Positions 44,730 to 55,774 of a DNA stretch of 64,000 bases are shown one piece after another; positions within the stretch are counted from its first letter, which is position 1, and every line of letters begins with the position of its first letter. The stretch covers positions 1 to 64,000 of the forward strand of contig NW_027417660.1 of assembly GCF_009905375.1 (NCBI RefSeq). Reading direction: 5' to 3'. The position numbers and the translations under genes are program-made. The notes beneath the pieces are model-generated. The model ran no database searches and was not told the origin of the DNA. It was given only the letters and a program-made list of their open reading frames with translations. This DNA comes from Apium graveolens (Eukaryota; Streptophyta; Magnoliopsida; Apiales; Apiaceae).

Positions 44730-47700
44730 TGTGGCGCCCTCCAAACCCGGGTCAGAAGTTTGGGGTCCACAACACATACACAAAATATAAACCTGTATAA
44801 GAAATATTATTTGCAATGACCCTGCTTTACACAACCATGGATCGTGACAGGTTAAAGTATGAAAACAAGCCACAACCTTAACTTTTATTACAATGTATCA
44901 AATCCCAACTAGTCTAACTTACAACTGATACTGTAATTATTCTCACAATCTTACTATCTCACTACCATATTAAGCTTCTGCTAGCTTGATCCAACTCAAA
45001 CTGGAAACCTAGCTCGCACTTTGGACTGAGGGACTTCACTATCATCAATATCTTTTTTAACTGTAAAATATATAAAAAGATTCGCAAGAGTGAGCTAACT
45101 AGCTCAACAAGTTACAATAACAATAATTGAGGTTAAACAATGATAAAACGAGATGATTCAGAGGAATCAAGTTTATTGCTAAACAATCATTAGAATTGGA
45201 TATTCATTTTAAGTTTTAAAACCAAGATTAGGCTGCTGATCAGTCACGTACTAACCCCGAGCAAAGCACACAGCACTGCTCTACTTACTGGATCCAAGGC
45301 ACACATTGGCCTAACTTGACCATTGATATGGTCTGACCACGAATCCGGTCCATAAAAAAACTATCTAATTCTAAAGCAGTTCAATATGATAAACAATATA
45401 ATTCGATAAAACAAGATCATAATCAATGATGGTTAAACACTTGAATAAAAACACAAGGAAACTCATGGATATCACCAGGGTATATCAGGGTATGTATAAG
45501 AAATGATTTTCAGTCTGTAAAAGGAACATGTATTAGACAATAATGATTTTTCAAGGTATAGTTCTTTGATATTATAAAGAATGGTTGGAGTATAAAAGTT
45601 TTTTTGTTTTCAAACAATTTTGTTCCAGTGTTTGGTGTTTGGTAGTTATACATTTGGGGAGTAGTATCATATCTGTGTGATTTGGTATCTGAGGATCAAC
45701 AAATGATGGTTTACAAAGAATAAGGCTTATGGCTCAAGATCAAAAAAATCAGGGTTCAAGGGTAAATAGTTTAAAGCACTTGCAATATAAAACTAGGGAA
45801 TAATAGCGACATATTATGAAACAGTTCAAAAATATTTGCGATATATCTTGAAGAAAAGTTCATAAGTACTTGCCTTACAGGGCTTTATAACTATTACTGA
45901 TCAATTCTGAGTCGAGTCTGTCACTTAGGCTTTAACGTCCAACCACTAGATCCCATTGGATTCGACTTCAACACTCAGGTTTTTCTGTTGAAACTCTACT
46001 GAGCTCGTCGACTGATCACTAGGTTATCTCTAGTCTATTGTCCACTTTCGGTTTTTCGACTAGAACCTACAGGGTCGAAATACTTTATGTTAGATACCCA
46101 GTTATGCTTGACATATCCTCGCTACAACCTACCCATACGATAGCATATTTCGACTCGTAATTATTCATATTATAATACCACATACAACTAATTAGGGTTC
46201 ACATTCTCAAAATCGGTCCAGTGTTCATTTTCAGGAAAATACGTATACTCGTCATTTTATAAAATTAGGGTTACTGAGTTTTGGAAAGAACATTCACCAC
46301 AACATACAATCAAGTTCGTATAAAGTATAAGTATATATATTCACTTGACATCCTGATAATCACTGGATACGCTCCCGCATTTCCATAGTTGATTTCCCGG
46401 AAATTGGGCAGCGTCTCCTTTGTTTATCGGACTACCCATCGAAACATCAATCGACGTCAACCCACAAAGTTCACAATAATAACAACTACAATAATTTACC
46501 ACTCCATTCTAAAATTCCCAATCACCGATATAATTCAATAATCACAATCAACTCAATCATCCCGACTCAACATTTACTAATTAACTAATTCGATCCAGAA
46601 TAAAAAACACAACACGAATTTTATTTATTAAAAATATTAGGGCTCAGAATCGTGTCATCACAGTCCACCGTCGGCTCCGGCGGCAAAATTTTTGGGGCAC
46701 CCGATTATTCGGGTTCCAACAAAAAAATTTCACCGATTAATCACTAACAATTCCCGCACGAAATATTAATTCACTTCACGAATATTACTCCAATATTTTC
46801 TGCAGAAAACCAGCAAATACAATAAAATAATAATAAAAATTGCAATTGAAGTCACAGAGCCACTGTAACGCAAACGAGAGTCAACACACGGCACAGGACA
46901 CACACACACCACCTCCCCCACCGGAAAACGGGGAGGGCGGCGATGGAGGAACTAAAAATGTAGCACAACAACAGGCACACACACAGATACACACACACAC
47001 AAACATAGCACACACACTCACACACACCTGTATACACATACACGAGTACACCACACGCGCCCACCGGAGACAGGCCGGAGAACCAAGCAGCGGCGGAACT
47101 CCGGGGATAGGGCAAGGAAAACATACAGGGGAAACGAGGAAATAGAGGGAGAGAACGAGAGAGATGTGAGGCACCGAGAGAGAGACGAAACTGAGTGAGA
47201 TTAGCAGAGAAAGAAAGAAGAGATTAAAGAGTTGTTGGATTGAAATTGAGAAATGAGTATAATATATAAAAATTTACTTTGCAGCCACGTGTTATTCGTT
47301 TGATTGGAAAACAACACGTGTACCTTATAACGCCTGACAGCTTAATTCTGAATCACATTTTCACAATTTATCGAAATAAGCGATACATAAAATAATTTCA
47401 TAAAATTACAAAAATAGCCTTAAAATGTTAAAAACATCCCGAAGTTTATAAAAATATAAATTTCAAAATTTTAAAACAATTTCCGAAACATAATTTATAC
47501 CCGCTTTTAACAAATAAACGAATCAACGCGCGGGTGAAATTAATCTCAAAAATCCCCAAAATAATTTTAAAATTCCCGGAATATTCCCAACTTAAATAAA
47601 TATGAGTTTCATAATTTTTGAAGAATTCGGAAATTAAATACAGATTTTACAAATAAATGTAATCAGAAAATCATATTGGGTTAAATAATTGATAAAATAT

Positions 47701-47999
47701 TGATTTCTAAATTTTATAAAATCCCAAAAATAAATATTGAAATTATAAAGTCATAAAACTAATTTTAGAGACAATCCAAATATTTACGGATTCAAAACTG
47801 TAATAAAATTACCTTTAAAAATAAAACAGAACAATATAACTCAATTTTTTAACTACACATTCCAATATTTTACACCAATAAATCACATACAAATAATATA
47901 TACCAACACAGTGCTGCCAAAACCAAGACACATATTTTAGTTAACTAATATTGCCACAATTACATATTTAAATAATTCAAAAATACAGGAGTCGTTATA
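44730..47999 (-). mobile_element. Gypsy (chromovirus-like) solo LTR, 3.27 kb
   Basis: It is flanked by AGAGT at 44725-44729 and 48000-48004. The plus-strand start TGTGGCGCCCTCC is the reverse complement of a gypsy LTR end like GGGGGCGTTACA, and the other edge GAGTCGTTATA is a mutated form of a TGTAACGACTC start. It has no PBS, PPT or coding region, so it is a solo LTR. Inside are a CA-rich tract (46890-47050), GA-rich sequence (47140-47230), and a 16-bp palindrome TGAGCTAACTAGCTCA at 45091-45106. ORFs across the CA tract are low-complexity artefacts. Confidence 0.88.
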
Positions 48000-48004
48000 A
48001 GAGT

Positions 48005-48157
48005 TCTCAATCAATATATATCTCTCGGTGGAAAGTTCAATCCACCAGAAAGTTTTAAATCTTTGTGTTTAGTAACTTTGTGTTTTGAATACATTGATAT
48101 TGTATTCCGCACACTTGCATATTCAAATACTGATATATTTTGATAAAGTAGTTTCTT
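48005..48157 (+). repeat. 3' LTR of element B, right block (truncated)
   Basis: It continues the LTR after the gypsy insertion (TCTCAATCAATATATATCTC...) and matches the 5' LTR up to AGTTTCTT at about 48157. The last 65 or so LTR bases, including the terminal AACA, are missing. Confidence 0.85.
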
Positions 48158-49602
48158 TGTTCTTCAAATAAACTTATTTGATATTTGATTATCATGTTCT
48201 TTGTGATTTCATTTCAGGTTGATAATATTTCACTTCCGAGTTTAAGATGATGATATACCTTAAGAGAATGGGTAAGACTTATTCATTCTTACCTATCTTA
48301 TAGTTTAAAATTTTCGCATTGCAAGTGTTTGATTAATTTCTAGGAAAGGTTTTTAACGTCATTTTCATATTTAAAAATGTGACGAGCTAAAAAATCTTTA
48401 TGTTATACTAACTTTAAATATATAATATAATATGTGGATCCAAATTAGTGAATTGGTTCACGCTAAGTTGATTTTTAATTTCATTGTGGGTTTGTTGATT
48501 TATGAGCACAGGTAGAGTGAAATATCATATATTTTTTTGTTTGTTGAAACTTTCACTGATATTGTCCTATGTTTAACAGACAGAATGAACGAAAACAATA
48601 ACATTCTGAGCAAGGGATGAAAACATCTTTTGTGCAGTGATAGTGAGTTAATTTTTAATTGATGAATTTTTGTCGGTTGCATCATTGCTGAATTGTGATT
48701 ACTTACTAATAAATCTCAAACGTGGTGAAATTGCAGGATAATATTATAGAAATGGATTATGATCAGCAGCCCCCATTTGATCAATTTTCTTCCATCCATT
48801 CACAGGTAACAATTGTGTTTTTTTGTATGAAGTAATATGTATTATATATCCATTATTCCAATGGTATTATCGAATCATATTATGAGCGGTCCATACGTAT
48901 TTATTCTTAAAAAATCCTGATCTAGGCGTCAGGATTTATTCAGCCTCAAATCCTGACGGCACATCGGTATTTAATCAGGCCAGTAAATCCTGATACTGTC
49001 GTATCAGTATTTACCAGCAAAATCATGATTCGTGCATATCGGTATATAAAAGCAAATCATGATCGCTCTATGTTACTATTAAACACTGACTCAATTATTT
49101 GGTAACCTGAAATACTTATGAACAATAAGTCCTCATATTACAACTAATTCGATGTCATGTCATACACCATTATCAGTTAAGCGATTAAATGTAATGTCAT
49201 GACATAATTCGATGTCAGATGCCTCGCAATAAAATGTTGAAATTAGAAATTTTGTTGTTAATGTTCTTATTACCTATTTCTTTAACATGGCAATGTCGAT
49301 CTCTTAGTATGAATATTGTTTTAGGTAGGAGTCAATTTCCAGTTGAATATATGAAAGCAAATAACAAACAAACAACGAATAACCTAAATACACAGATACA
49401 CCAAACTTCAAATGTGCCATTCTCCAACAAAAAAATCTACACCCAGGTAAAAATTTTAACAATAGGATACTTTCATCATTCTCATTAGCAAACACTCTTC
49501 ATAGGCAATAATTATTAGCAGGTGGAAACCAAGCACCTTCGAGTAATCTGCTCGAGAATAAGACACAACCTCATCGTAATCAGACTCACGGTATATATTT
49601 TT
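48158..49602. other. Unassigned interval with possible exon-like pieces
   Basis: No gene can be assigned. A short open piece at 48754-48806 (MDYDQQPPFDQFSSIHSQ, followed by GTAACA) and another ending at 49446 (NVPFSNKKIYTQ, followed by GTAAAA) have donor-like 3' edges; a third at about 49520-49590 starts after an AG. Joined they would be Gln/Asn-rich, but no family is recognised and the joins are guesses. A 36-bp minisatellite lies at 48912-49070. Confidence 0.3.
48912..49070. repeat. Hairpin minisatellite, about 36-bp period
   Basis: Units starting AAATCCTGA or AAATCATGA lie at 48912, 48948, 48985, 49020 and 49054. Within a unit the start faces a reversed copy, for example AAATCCTGA...TCAGGATTT in the first. 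Such short inverted and direct repeats are common in subterminal regions of CACTA transposons, but no CACTA end was found nearby. Confidence 0.75.
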
Positions 49603-50100
49603 TTATATATGAAAGTCTAAATTTTTATTTATATTCCGAATATTTTATTAATAAATAGTCAAATATTTATATGATATGCAGGTGGTAGCCGAGTTTAGGA
49701 CACGGTTCTCACATGAAATACCACAAATAACCATTGTGCCCCTGCTCACATATTAATAGATGCATATTTCTTATATATGAAAGTCTAAATTTTTATCTGT
49801 ATCAGTATAGTTTATTACTAAAAAGTCAAATATTTATATAGTATTGTAGGTGGTAGCCGAGTTCAGGACACAGTTCTCACATGAAATACCACAAATAATC
49901 ATTGTGCCCCTGCTCATATATTAATAGATGCATATTTCTTATATATCAAAGTCTAAATTTTTATCTATATCAGAATAGCTTATTAATAAAAAGTCAAATA
50001 TTTATATGATATTGCAGGTGGTAGCCGAGTTCAGGGCACGGTTCTCACATAAAATACCACAAATAATCAGTGTGCCACTGCTCCCATAGTAATAGATGCC
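49603..50100 (+). repeat. 168-bp tandem repeat, about three units
   Basis: GGTGGTAGCCGAG recurs at 49681, 49849 and 50017, and GAAAGTCTAA (or CAAAGTCTAA) at 49611, 49779 and 49947, an exact 168-bp period. Each unit has an AT-rich half ending in (A/T)G(C/T)AG and a GC-richer half with an open frame VVAEFRTRFSHEIPQI and a TAA shared by position. It looks like triplication of a small exon with its upstream intron. No host family recognised. Confidence 0.85.
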
Positions 50101-51783
50101 TTCTATAGCTGAATTGGAATTGTCAGATGATGTTGGAAAGGCTATAGATAACAAACATGATTAATTGTCCATTTTTTCAGTTTCTTTGCATGTGCTCAAG
50201 AACTTAATATAATTTCACAGACTTCACCTTTGGTAAGACAACCAAGTTCTTCATATTGGATTATAGATTTTATTTAGAATTATTTACTGTTACCTTTTAT
50301 TTTCATATTATCCTTTCTTTCTCATATTACCATTTATTTATATTTATGGATATGAGAAGAAATGTATTCATGTAGTTCATATGCTGCTTTTAGCAGATTA
50401 TAGACAAAAAAGTTACCTTATGATTATTCTCTCACTCCCTATCTAGTAATATAACTTTTGTCTGATTGGATATAGAGTTATTTGAGCAATTTTCTTATGC
50501 TAGATAGGTTTTCCCTATCTCCCTCCCTCTCCACATCTCACTTTCTCATGCTACAGAAGATTAAAATGTTGTTTGAGTAGGTTTAGAGTAATATATTTCA
50601 TATTTATGCAAATGAGACAAGGTATATGGTAAAATGTTAGCTCTAATGTCATTAATATATATGTCAAAGGTTTAGTTCTGTATATAATACAAAATAAAAT
50701 GAAACCGAAGATATCTCATTAATTAAAATAAATATTCTGACTTAATATGCCTTAATATGCATTTAACAGAATATATCTCATTAATTAAAATAAATTAGTT
50801 GAAATATAAAAAAGAAGATTTGTTGCACTCTGATTGATATTATTAACAAAAAGATTATTGGAAAAAAAATCACCCTCCACCATGCGAAGTGGGTAAAAAA
50901 TCCTAGTTGTGTACATATTTTGGATGGGATGCGTTCTATGTGTATCAGTCATTATGCTTCCTCGGTGTATGTTTCGAATAGTTATCTTAATATTCTCACT
51001 CTCACATGGTCTCCTGCTCATTACATGTGTTGTCACATGCTCTTAAAAATTAAGTCTCAAGAAAATAGTTTTATAAAACACGAATTCCATTGTTTTAAAA
51101 GGGGACGGGTCACTTTTATGAATATTAGTTTGCTATGTAATTTAAATTTCTTATAAATTTACTAGTTTGTGCGTCCTTCTTGCATCCTATTTATATTAAT
51201 AATTAATATATTGGTATAGATTATGTCCTAGTTGCATGTATAATTGTTTTTGTAGATTAAAAGAAAAATAAATGTAAATATTTGCTTTATGTGACTAAGA
51301 ACATATTTGTGATATTTAGACTTGATAATTATTTAAAAATAAAGATTTCGAGAATTAAGATTTGTTATTACATTTATTATTTAGTAGCTAATTTTATTTT
51401 ATTTTTACGAATGCATGCATGCTAGTTTAGTGTATTAAATTATAAGATGTAAGTTTATTTTAATTGGGCCAAGGTGTGTTTTATTCCTGGGAGGCTTTGA
51501 TGACTATTAATTATAACATGCTGCATGATTTTTAATTAAGACCCGGTTGATTGTTTTTAATATAACATGAACATACATGCCATGTATTAATGGTTAGCAA
51601 TAAATGAAGTAAATGTGTGTTTGTATAATTAGTTAATTAATGTGCATTTTGTATGTTAAAGCTAGAAAATGGTGGTGAGATCACTTACTTGGATTTGGAC
51701 CACACTGGTTGCATGCATGCTTGGGCTTTAAAGCCCATTTTTTTTGTTTGATTTTGTTATTCTTAATTGCATGGTTTAATTGT
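50101..51783. other. Unassigned AT-rich interval
   Basis: No supportable gene. It holds a 23-bp direct repeat (ATATCTCATTAATTAAAATA at about 50709 and 50771) and ordinary intergenic sequence. Short ORFs at 50785-51156 overlap on both strands and have no recognisable domain. Confidence 0.5.
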
Positions 51784-52886
51784 TGTCGGTCCATTAAGTA
51801 GTAAAAGCAAGTGTTAAGTTTTGAGCTTCTTTAATTATATTGTTAGTTTAATATTTCCATTCGACCTTCTTATAATATAATATGGCATCTGTTTGTGAAG
51901 TTTGTATAAGTTTGTTGTAGATTAAAATAATTAATTATGTTCTTCTTATTATATTTTAGGATTTTTTCGTGTTATTAATTTTGGATTTTAAGTGTCGACT
52001 TTGAATTAAGTACTTTTGACTTACTTTTACTTTTCGAAAAAGGATATTTCAATTCTATTTTTGATTTCGTATGTGATATAAGAATTTGATTTTGAAATTA
52101 TAAGATATAAGCATTTGTGAAATTTAGAACTCAGTCTCTATGTTTCGAACATGTTCGTAATTTACGCTATAGTTCCGGAACTAGTCTTAGATACCCTTAG
52201 TAGGCGCACGAGTGTGCAAATTTAGATACTTATTAAGAACGCGTAATTATTGAATTTTATATGCCGACCACTGGCAAAGTATGGTATAAAGAATAAGATG
52301 TCGGCTACTGGAAGAGTGTTGCTGTAGATCAAGACTGTGGTATTTATAAGAATTATCATTTCGTTATGTTTCACTCTGTTCTGCTCTATTATAAATTCTG
52401 CTCTGTTTTAGATTCTGAATTTTGAAACATAAAAATTTGGGTTGGTTTCATTTTAAAAAATATTTTACAAAATTATTATTGTTTGAGAAAAATTGTTTTA
52501 TTAAAACATCCATTGATTTTTGGTTAAATAGTTAGTCAATTTGTACTTGCTGAGCTTCGTAGCTCACCCTTTTTAATATTTCAGGTTCAAAATTTGGAGC
52601 ATATTAAGAATAAGGAATGTGAACTATATGAAGATTTGTGTTGCTTAGCTTCGTGCTATTTGAATTAGGATAAAGACTTTCATTTTTAAAGAATAAGCTT
52701 GATTATCTATTTACACAATTATTTTCGGATTTGTGGAGATGCGTCTCCGTTTTAATTGCTTTTTATTTAATAAGTTTGACCACTGCTTTGACTTTCGTGA
52801 TATTTTGATTTTTTCGAATAAAAGAATGTGTTTCGAATAAAAGTTGTGTATTTAGAATTAATAGTCCGAAAAGTCGGGCCGTTACA
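51784..52886 (+). mobile_element. Probable gypsy solo LTR (about 1.1 kb)
   Basis: It ends ...AAAGTCGGGCCGTTACA at 52886, like the other gypsy LTRs, and carries the palindrome TGAGCTTCGTAGCTCA at 52551-52566 followed by CCCTTTTT. ATTGT at 51779-51783 and 52887-52891 fits a 5-bp TSD if the start is TGTCGGTCC at 51784. The 3' end is secure; the start is a guess. Confidence 0.6.
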
Positions 52887-52943
52887 ATTGTTTGTCCACG
52901 TGTTTAGTATTTCATTTAACAAAATGATTGATATAAGTTTATG

Positions 52944-53401
52944 TGTTAGGCCCTTAATCAACTATAGGGGGGTGAATATAGTTAATACAACCAATTCGAC
53001 AAAGCTTCAATATAATCAACAGTTTTTATATTAACTGATAAAAACTTATTACAAACGTACTCTCTCGAAAGGATGAACAAATATCTTTGAGAGCTACTAG
53101 GTTATGCGAACGATATAACAATATCGCAATGCATATAGCATGAACATAATATGTGCTTTATATAGATCGCAGCTACACAATGTATAACGAATCCTATTCT
53201 ATTAACAACAGGGAAACATATACAATGCTTCTGAGATAAAGTCCTTCACCGCCTTGAGTTCATGTTTCCTTTTCCTTCTCGAAGATCAACTGATGTGACA
53301 AATACTGATTACATCATCCGTTGACATCATCATCCATTGATATAAGTTCTGATATGAACTTTTAATAGTTTCCTGCTTGATATCATCAATTGCTACTAAC
53401 A
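52944..53401 (-). repeat. 3' LTR of element E (458 bp)
   Basis: The plus-strand start is TGTTAGGCCCTTAATC and the end is TTGCTACTAACA next to the PPT. It is less than half the length of the other Sirevirus LTRs here. Motif units CATCCGTTGA and CATCCATTGA lie at 53315-53342. An inverted repeat CTCTCGAAAGGAT / ATCTTTGAGAG lies at about 53062-53093. Confidence 0.8.
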
Positions 53402-53413
53402 ATCTCCCCCACC
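53402..53413 (-). other. Polypurine tract of element E
   Basis: The minus strand reads GGTGGGGGAGAT directly before the LTR start TGTTAGTAGC. Confidence 0.85.
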
Positions 53414-53599
53414 TTGTTCATTATGGAAATATGGACAAGTTCCAATTGATGATGTCAAAACCATCTAAATGCAGGAATCAAGTATGCATATTTAATCTTG
53501 CTTCAGTGAATATCAGAATATAGTCTTCTTCCTGAACTGCTTCTTTAACTTGAGCAATGTCAGAGGTTAATTCCAGCTCCTCAGCTCAGAATGCTCCAT

Positions 53600-55470
53600 A
53601 AATCTTCCTTCTTTGATGAGCTTAACTGATTTCTTCTTCTTCACATTTTTCTTCAGTATCATAAGCTTGAACTACCGTATAGATTGGATCTATCAGTATT
53701 TGAGATTTAGTCTCCTTAGATATTGTTTTCTTCTTTTCAACAGCTTTATCTTTAGACTTTGAAATCTTTGACTTCTCTCCTATCTTCTATTTTCCTTTAA
53801 GCTTCATGTCAACAGTTACAGTAATTTGTGATCTGAGATCTTCTGCCTGACTGATTTCCCTTATAACTACACGTCTGGTTGGTCTGTTAGAAGGATCATC
53901 TTCATAAAGTAGTAGAGAAATAACAGCAATATCAATATTTGATGTCTTCATGGAATTCTTGAAGTCTTCCTCCATTTTTCTTAGCTGTTCAAGATCAACT
54001 CCAAGATTTTCTTTTGCAAATATTCTTATACTCACCTCAGAGTCAAATAATTGAATCTTTAGATCCTTGTAGAATAGAGTTGTCTTTCTTCCTTTAACTT
54101 TCAGAGTTTGAAGATATTGATTTGCTTCAGCACCGGCTTCTATCTCCAGAATACCTTGGTCTTCATTAGCAGCAGTTGTAACTTGTGAAGATTTTTTCAT
54201 TTTTGTAGTCACAATCAAATCTTCTACTCTTCTTTTATTCCTCTTATTTTCTCCACCTTGTCTAGATTGAAATCTAGTAATTGCTTTTGATGAACAACTA
54301 ACTCCAACTAGCTCTTCACCTTTTCTCCTTTCACTATCCTTTTGTCCCGCCTTATTACCTCCATCAGGATTTTCATCATCAGTATCTGTCAATGTCAGCT
54401 GTTTGTATTTAGATTTAACAATTTTCTCCCCCTTTTTGGCATCATCACCAAGCAATAGAGAAATAATCAGCTCCATTGAATTATGTACTTCTGTAAGTTG
54501 TTCAGACATTTGAGCTTGTTTAACTTCCAATCTAGCTTGACTGGCTTCAGTTGCAGTTTGTCTGGCAACTATTGGTGCAATTTGTTTCTGAATTTCCTGA
54601 TGAGTAGTCAGTTTTGAAGCAATCAATGATTCCTTGATCTGATTGATTTGAGTAGTACTTGATTCATTAGCTGTGTGTAAGGATTTGACAACTAAAGTTG
54701 ATGCTTTCAGATGATTGAGCATATCAGAATTTGTAATCTTCTGTTCTATTGTTTCCAGATGTGCAACGGCTTGTGTTCTGGAAATAGGATATGTATAATC
54801 TTTCCAATGAGCATTCCAGAGATTATCAAAATAATCTTGCCTCTTCTTAGCATCTAGCTCTTTCAGTTTATATTGTCTCACATGCACAAGCATATTTTCA
54901 GGAAAGAAAAGATCATCCTCAGGATCTATAATAACATTAGAAACATTAGCTTCTTCACCATCATTAGATTCTTCAGCAGCAACTGGATTTTGCACTAATT
55001 GGTGAACTTCATCACCAGCTTCAGCATGTAGAATAGAATTAGAAATTGGTGCAATACATGATCGAGTAGCTTCAGAAGCTTCCACACCTTCAGCAGTTAA
55101 CTCCACATCTTCAAGTATTGTAGATAAATGAATTGGAGCTTCGAGATTAACTTCCAGAACCGCGGTTCCTTTAACATGCTGTGGTGATTTTGAAATAGAT
55201 GAAACTTTATGAATGGACTGTTGCGCTACTACATCTTCAGCAACAACAGGGATTTTTTCAGGTGATGGTAAAGTAGAGTAAATGGACTATTTTTCAACAA
55301 CAATAGAGATTGTCTCATGTGGTGAAATAGTAGAATGTATGGACTGTAATAAAGTATCAGTACTTAGACTTGCATGAAGATTAATAGCCCTTGATACATC
55401 AAAGTTTTCTTGATGTGCAACAGACTATTGTTCAGCATTTGTTTCTTTAGTACTCTGAGCACCTGCAAAT
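53600..55470 (-). pseudogene. 3' accessory ORF of element E
   Basis: The open block 53787-55289 is the longest in the window and is lightly damaged, with stops at about 55288 and near 55420. It runs from an acidic N part (NVIIDPEDDLFFPENMLVHV) through a coiled coil (about 54440-54760: QARLEVKQAQMSEQLTEVHN) to DDAKKGEKIVKSK, then a basic, Ser-rich region and a C-terminal part (LFYKDLKIQLFDSEVSIRIF). Coiled coil followed by D-KKGEK matches the order in B and D, but the rest is too diverged to align by eye. No membrane segment seen. The true start lies beyond the break or in sequence separated by element G. Confidence 0.65.
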
Positions 55471-55774
55471 ATATATCAATTAAAACTTAATATATTTATT
55501 CTTTTAAAGTAGTCTCACTACTCCTCACACCATACATCTCATGACTTTTAATAGTCAGAGTTTCCTCACAAGGATTACTAAATCTTAACTCTCATATATC
55601 TCTCCTTTTTCCAGGAAGGATCTTGCCTCTCTTAAATTCTGTTTTTCTCTCAATCTTTTCACACATCTCACAGAAAAAGGCTCAGAAAGATTGTCCTTAA
55701 ATAAGGTCTAAGAGTAATCATACCAAAATGATTTATATCATGAAAAATAAATGTTGAAAAGACTGAATCAGTAT

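Larger units (their letters stand above)
10517..48157 (+). mobile_element. Sirevirus-type copia element B, host of several nested insertions
   Basis: 5' LTR at 10517-11519, gag 11575-13930, pol 13931-14868 and 21659-22999, spacer 23000-23515, 3' ORF in three blocks (23516-26076, 27633-29344, 43532-43753), PPT 43944-43955, and a 3' LTR in two blocks (43956-44729, 48005-48157). Between these blocks sit C, a copia solo LTR, solo LTR F with D inside it, and a gypsy solo LTR. Removing them restores contiguous reading frames across most joins. The right end is truncated about 65 bp before the expected LTR end, so no TSD for B can be read. Many stops mark it as old. Confidence 0.9.
52944..55774 (-). 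mobile_element. Sirevirus-like element E, 3' part only
   Basis: On the minus strand this is a 3' accessory ORF (about 55470-53650), a PPT (53402-53413) and a short LTR (52944-53401). The rest of the element would lie to the right but is cut by gypsy element G at 55775. The PPT ATCTCCCCCACC (plus strand) and LTR edges TGTTAGGCCC and TACTAACA fit Sirevirus type. Confidence 0.75.

Noticed and set aside
46840..47174. Overlapping ORFs of 90-101 codons on both strands
   Set aside because: They result from CA-rich low-complexity sequence inside a gypsy solo LTR; no domain and no codon signal.
48226..48290. Host exon after TTTCAG
   Set aside because: All three frames contain early stops, so a coding exon is not supported.
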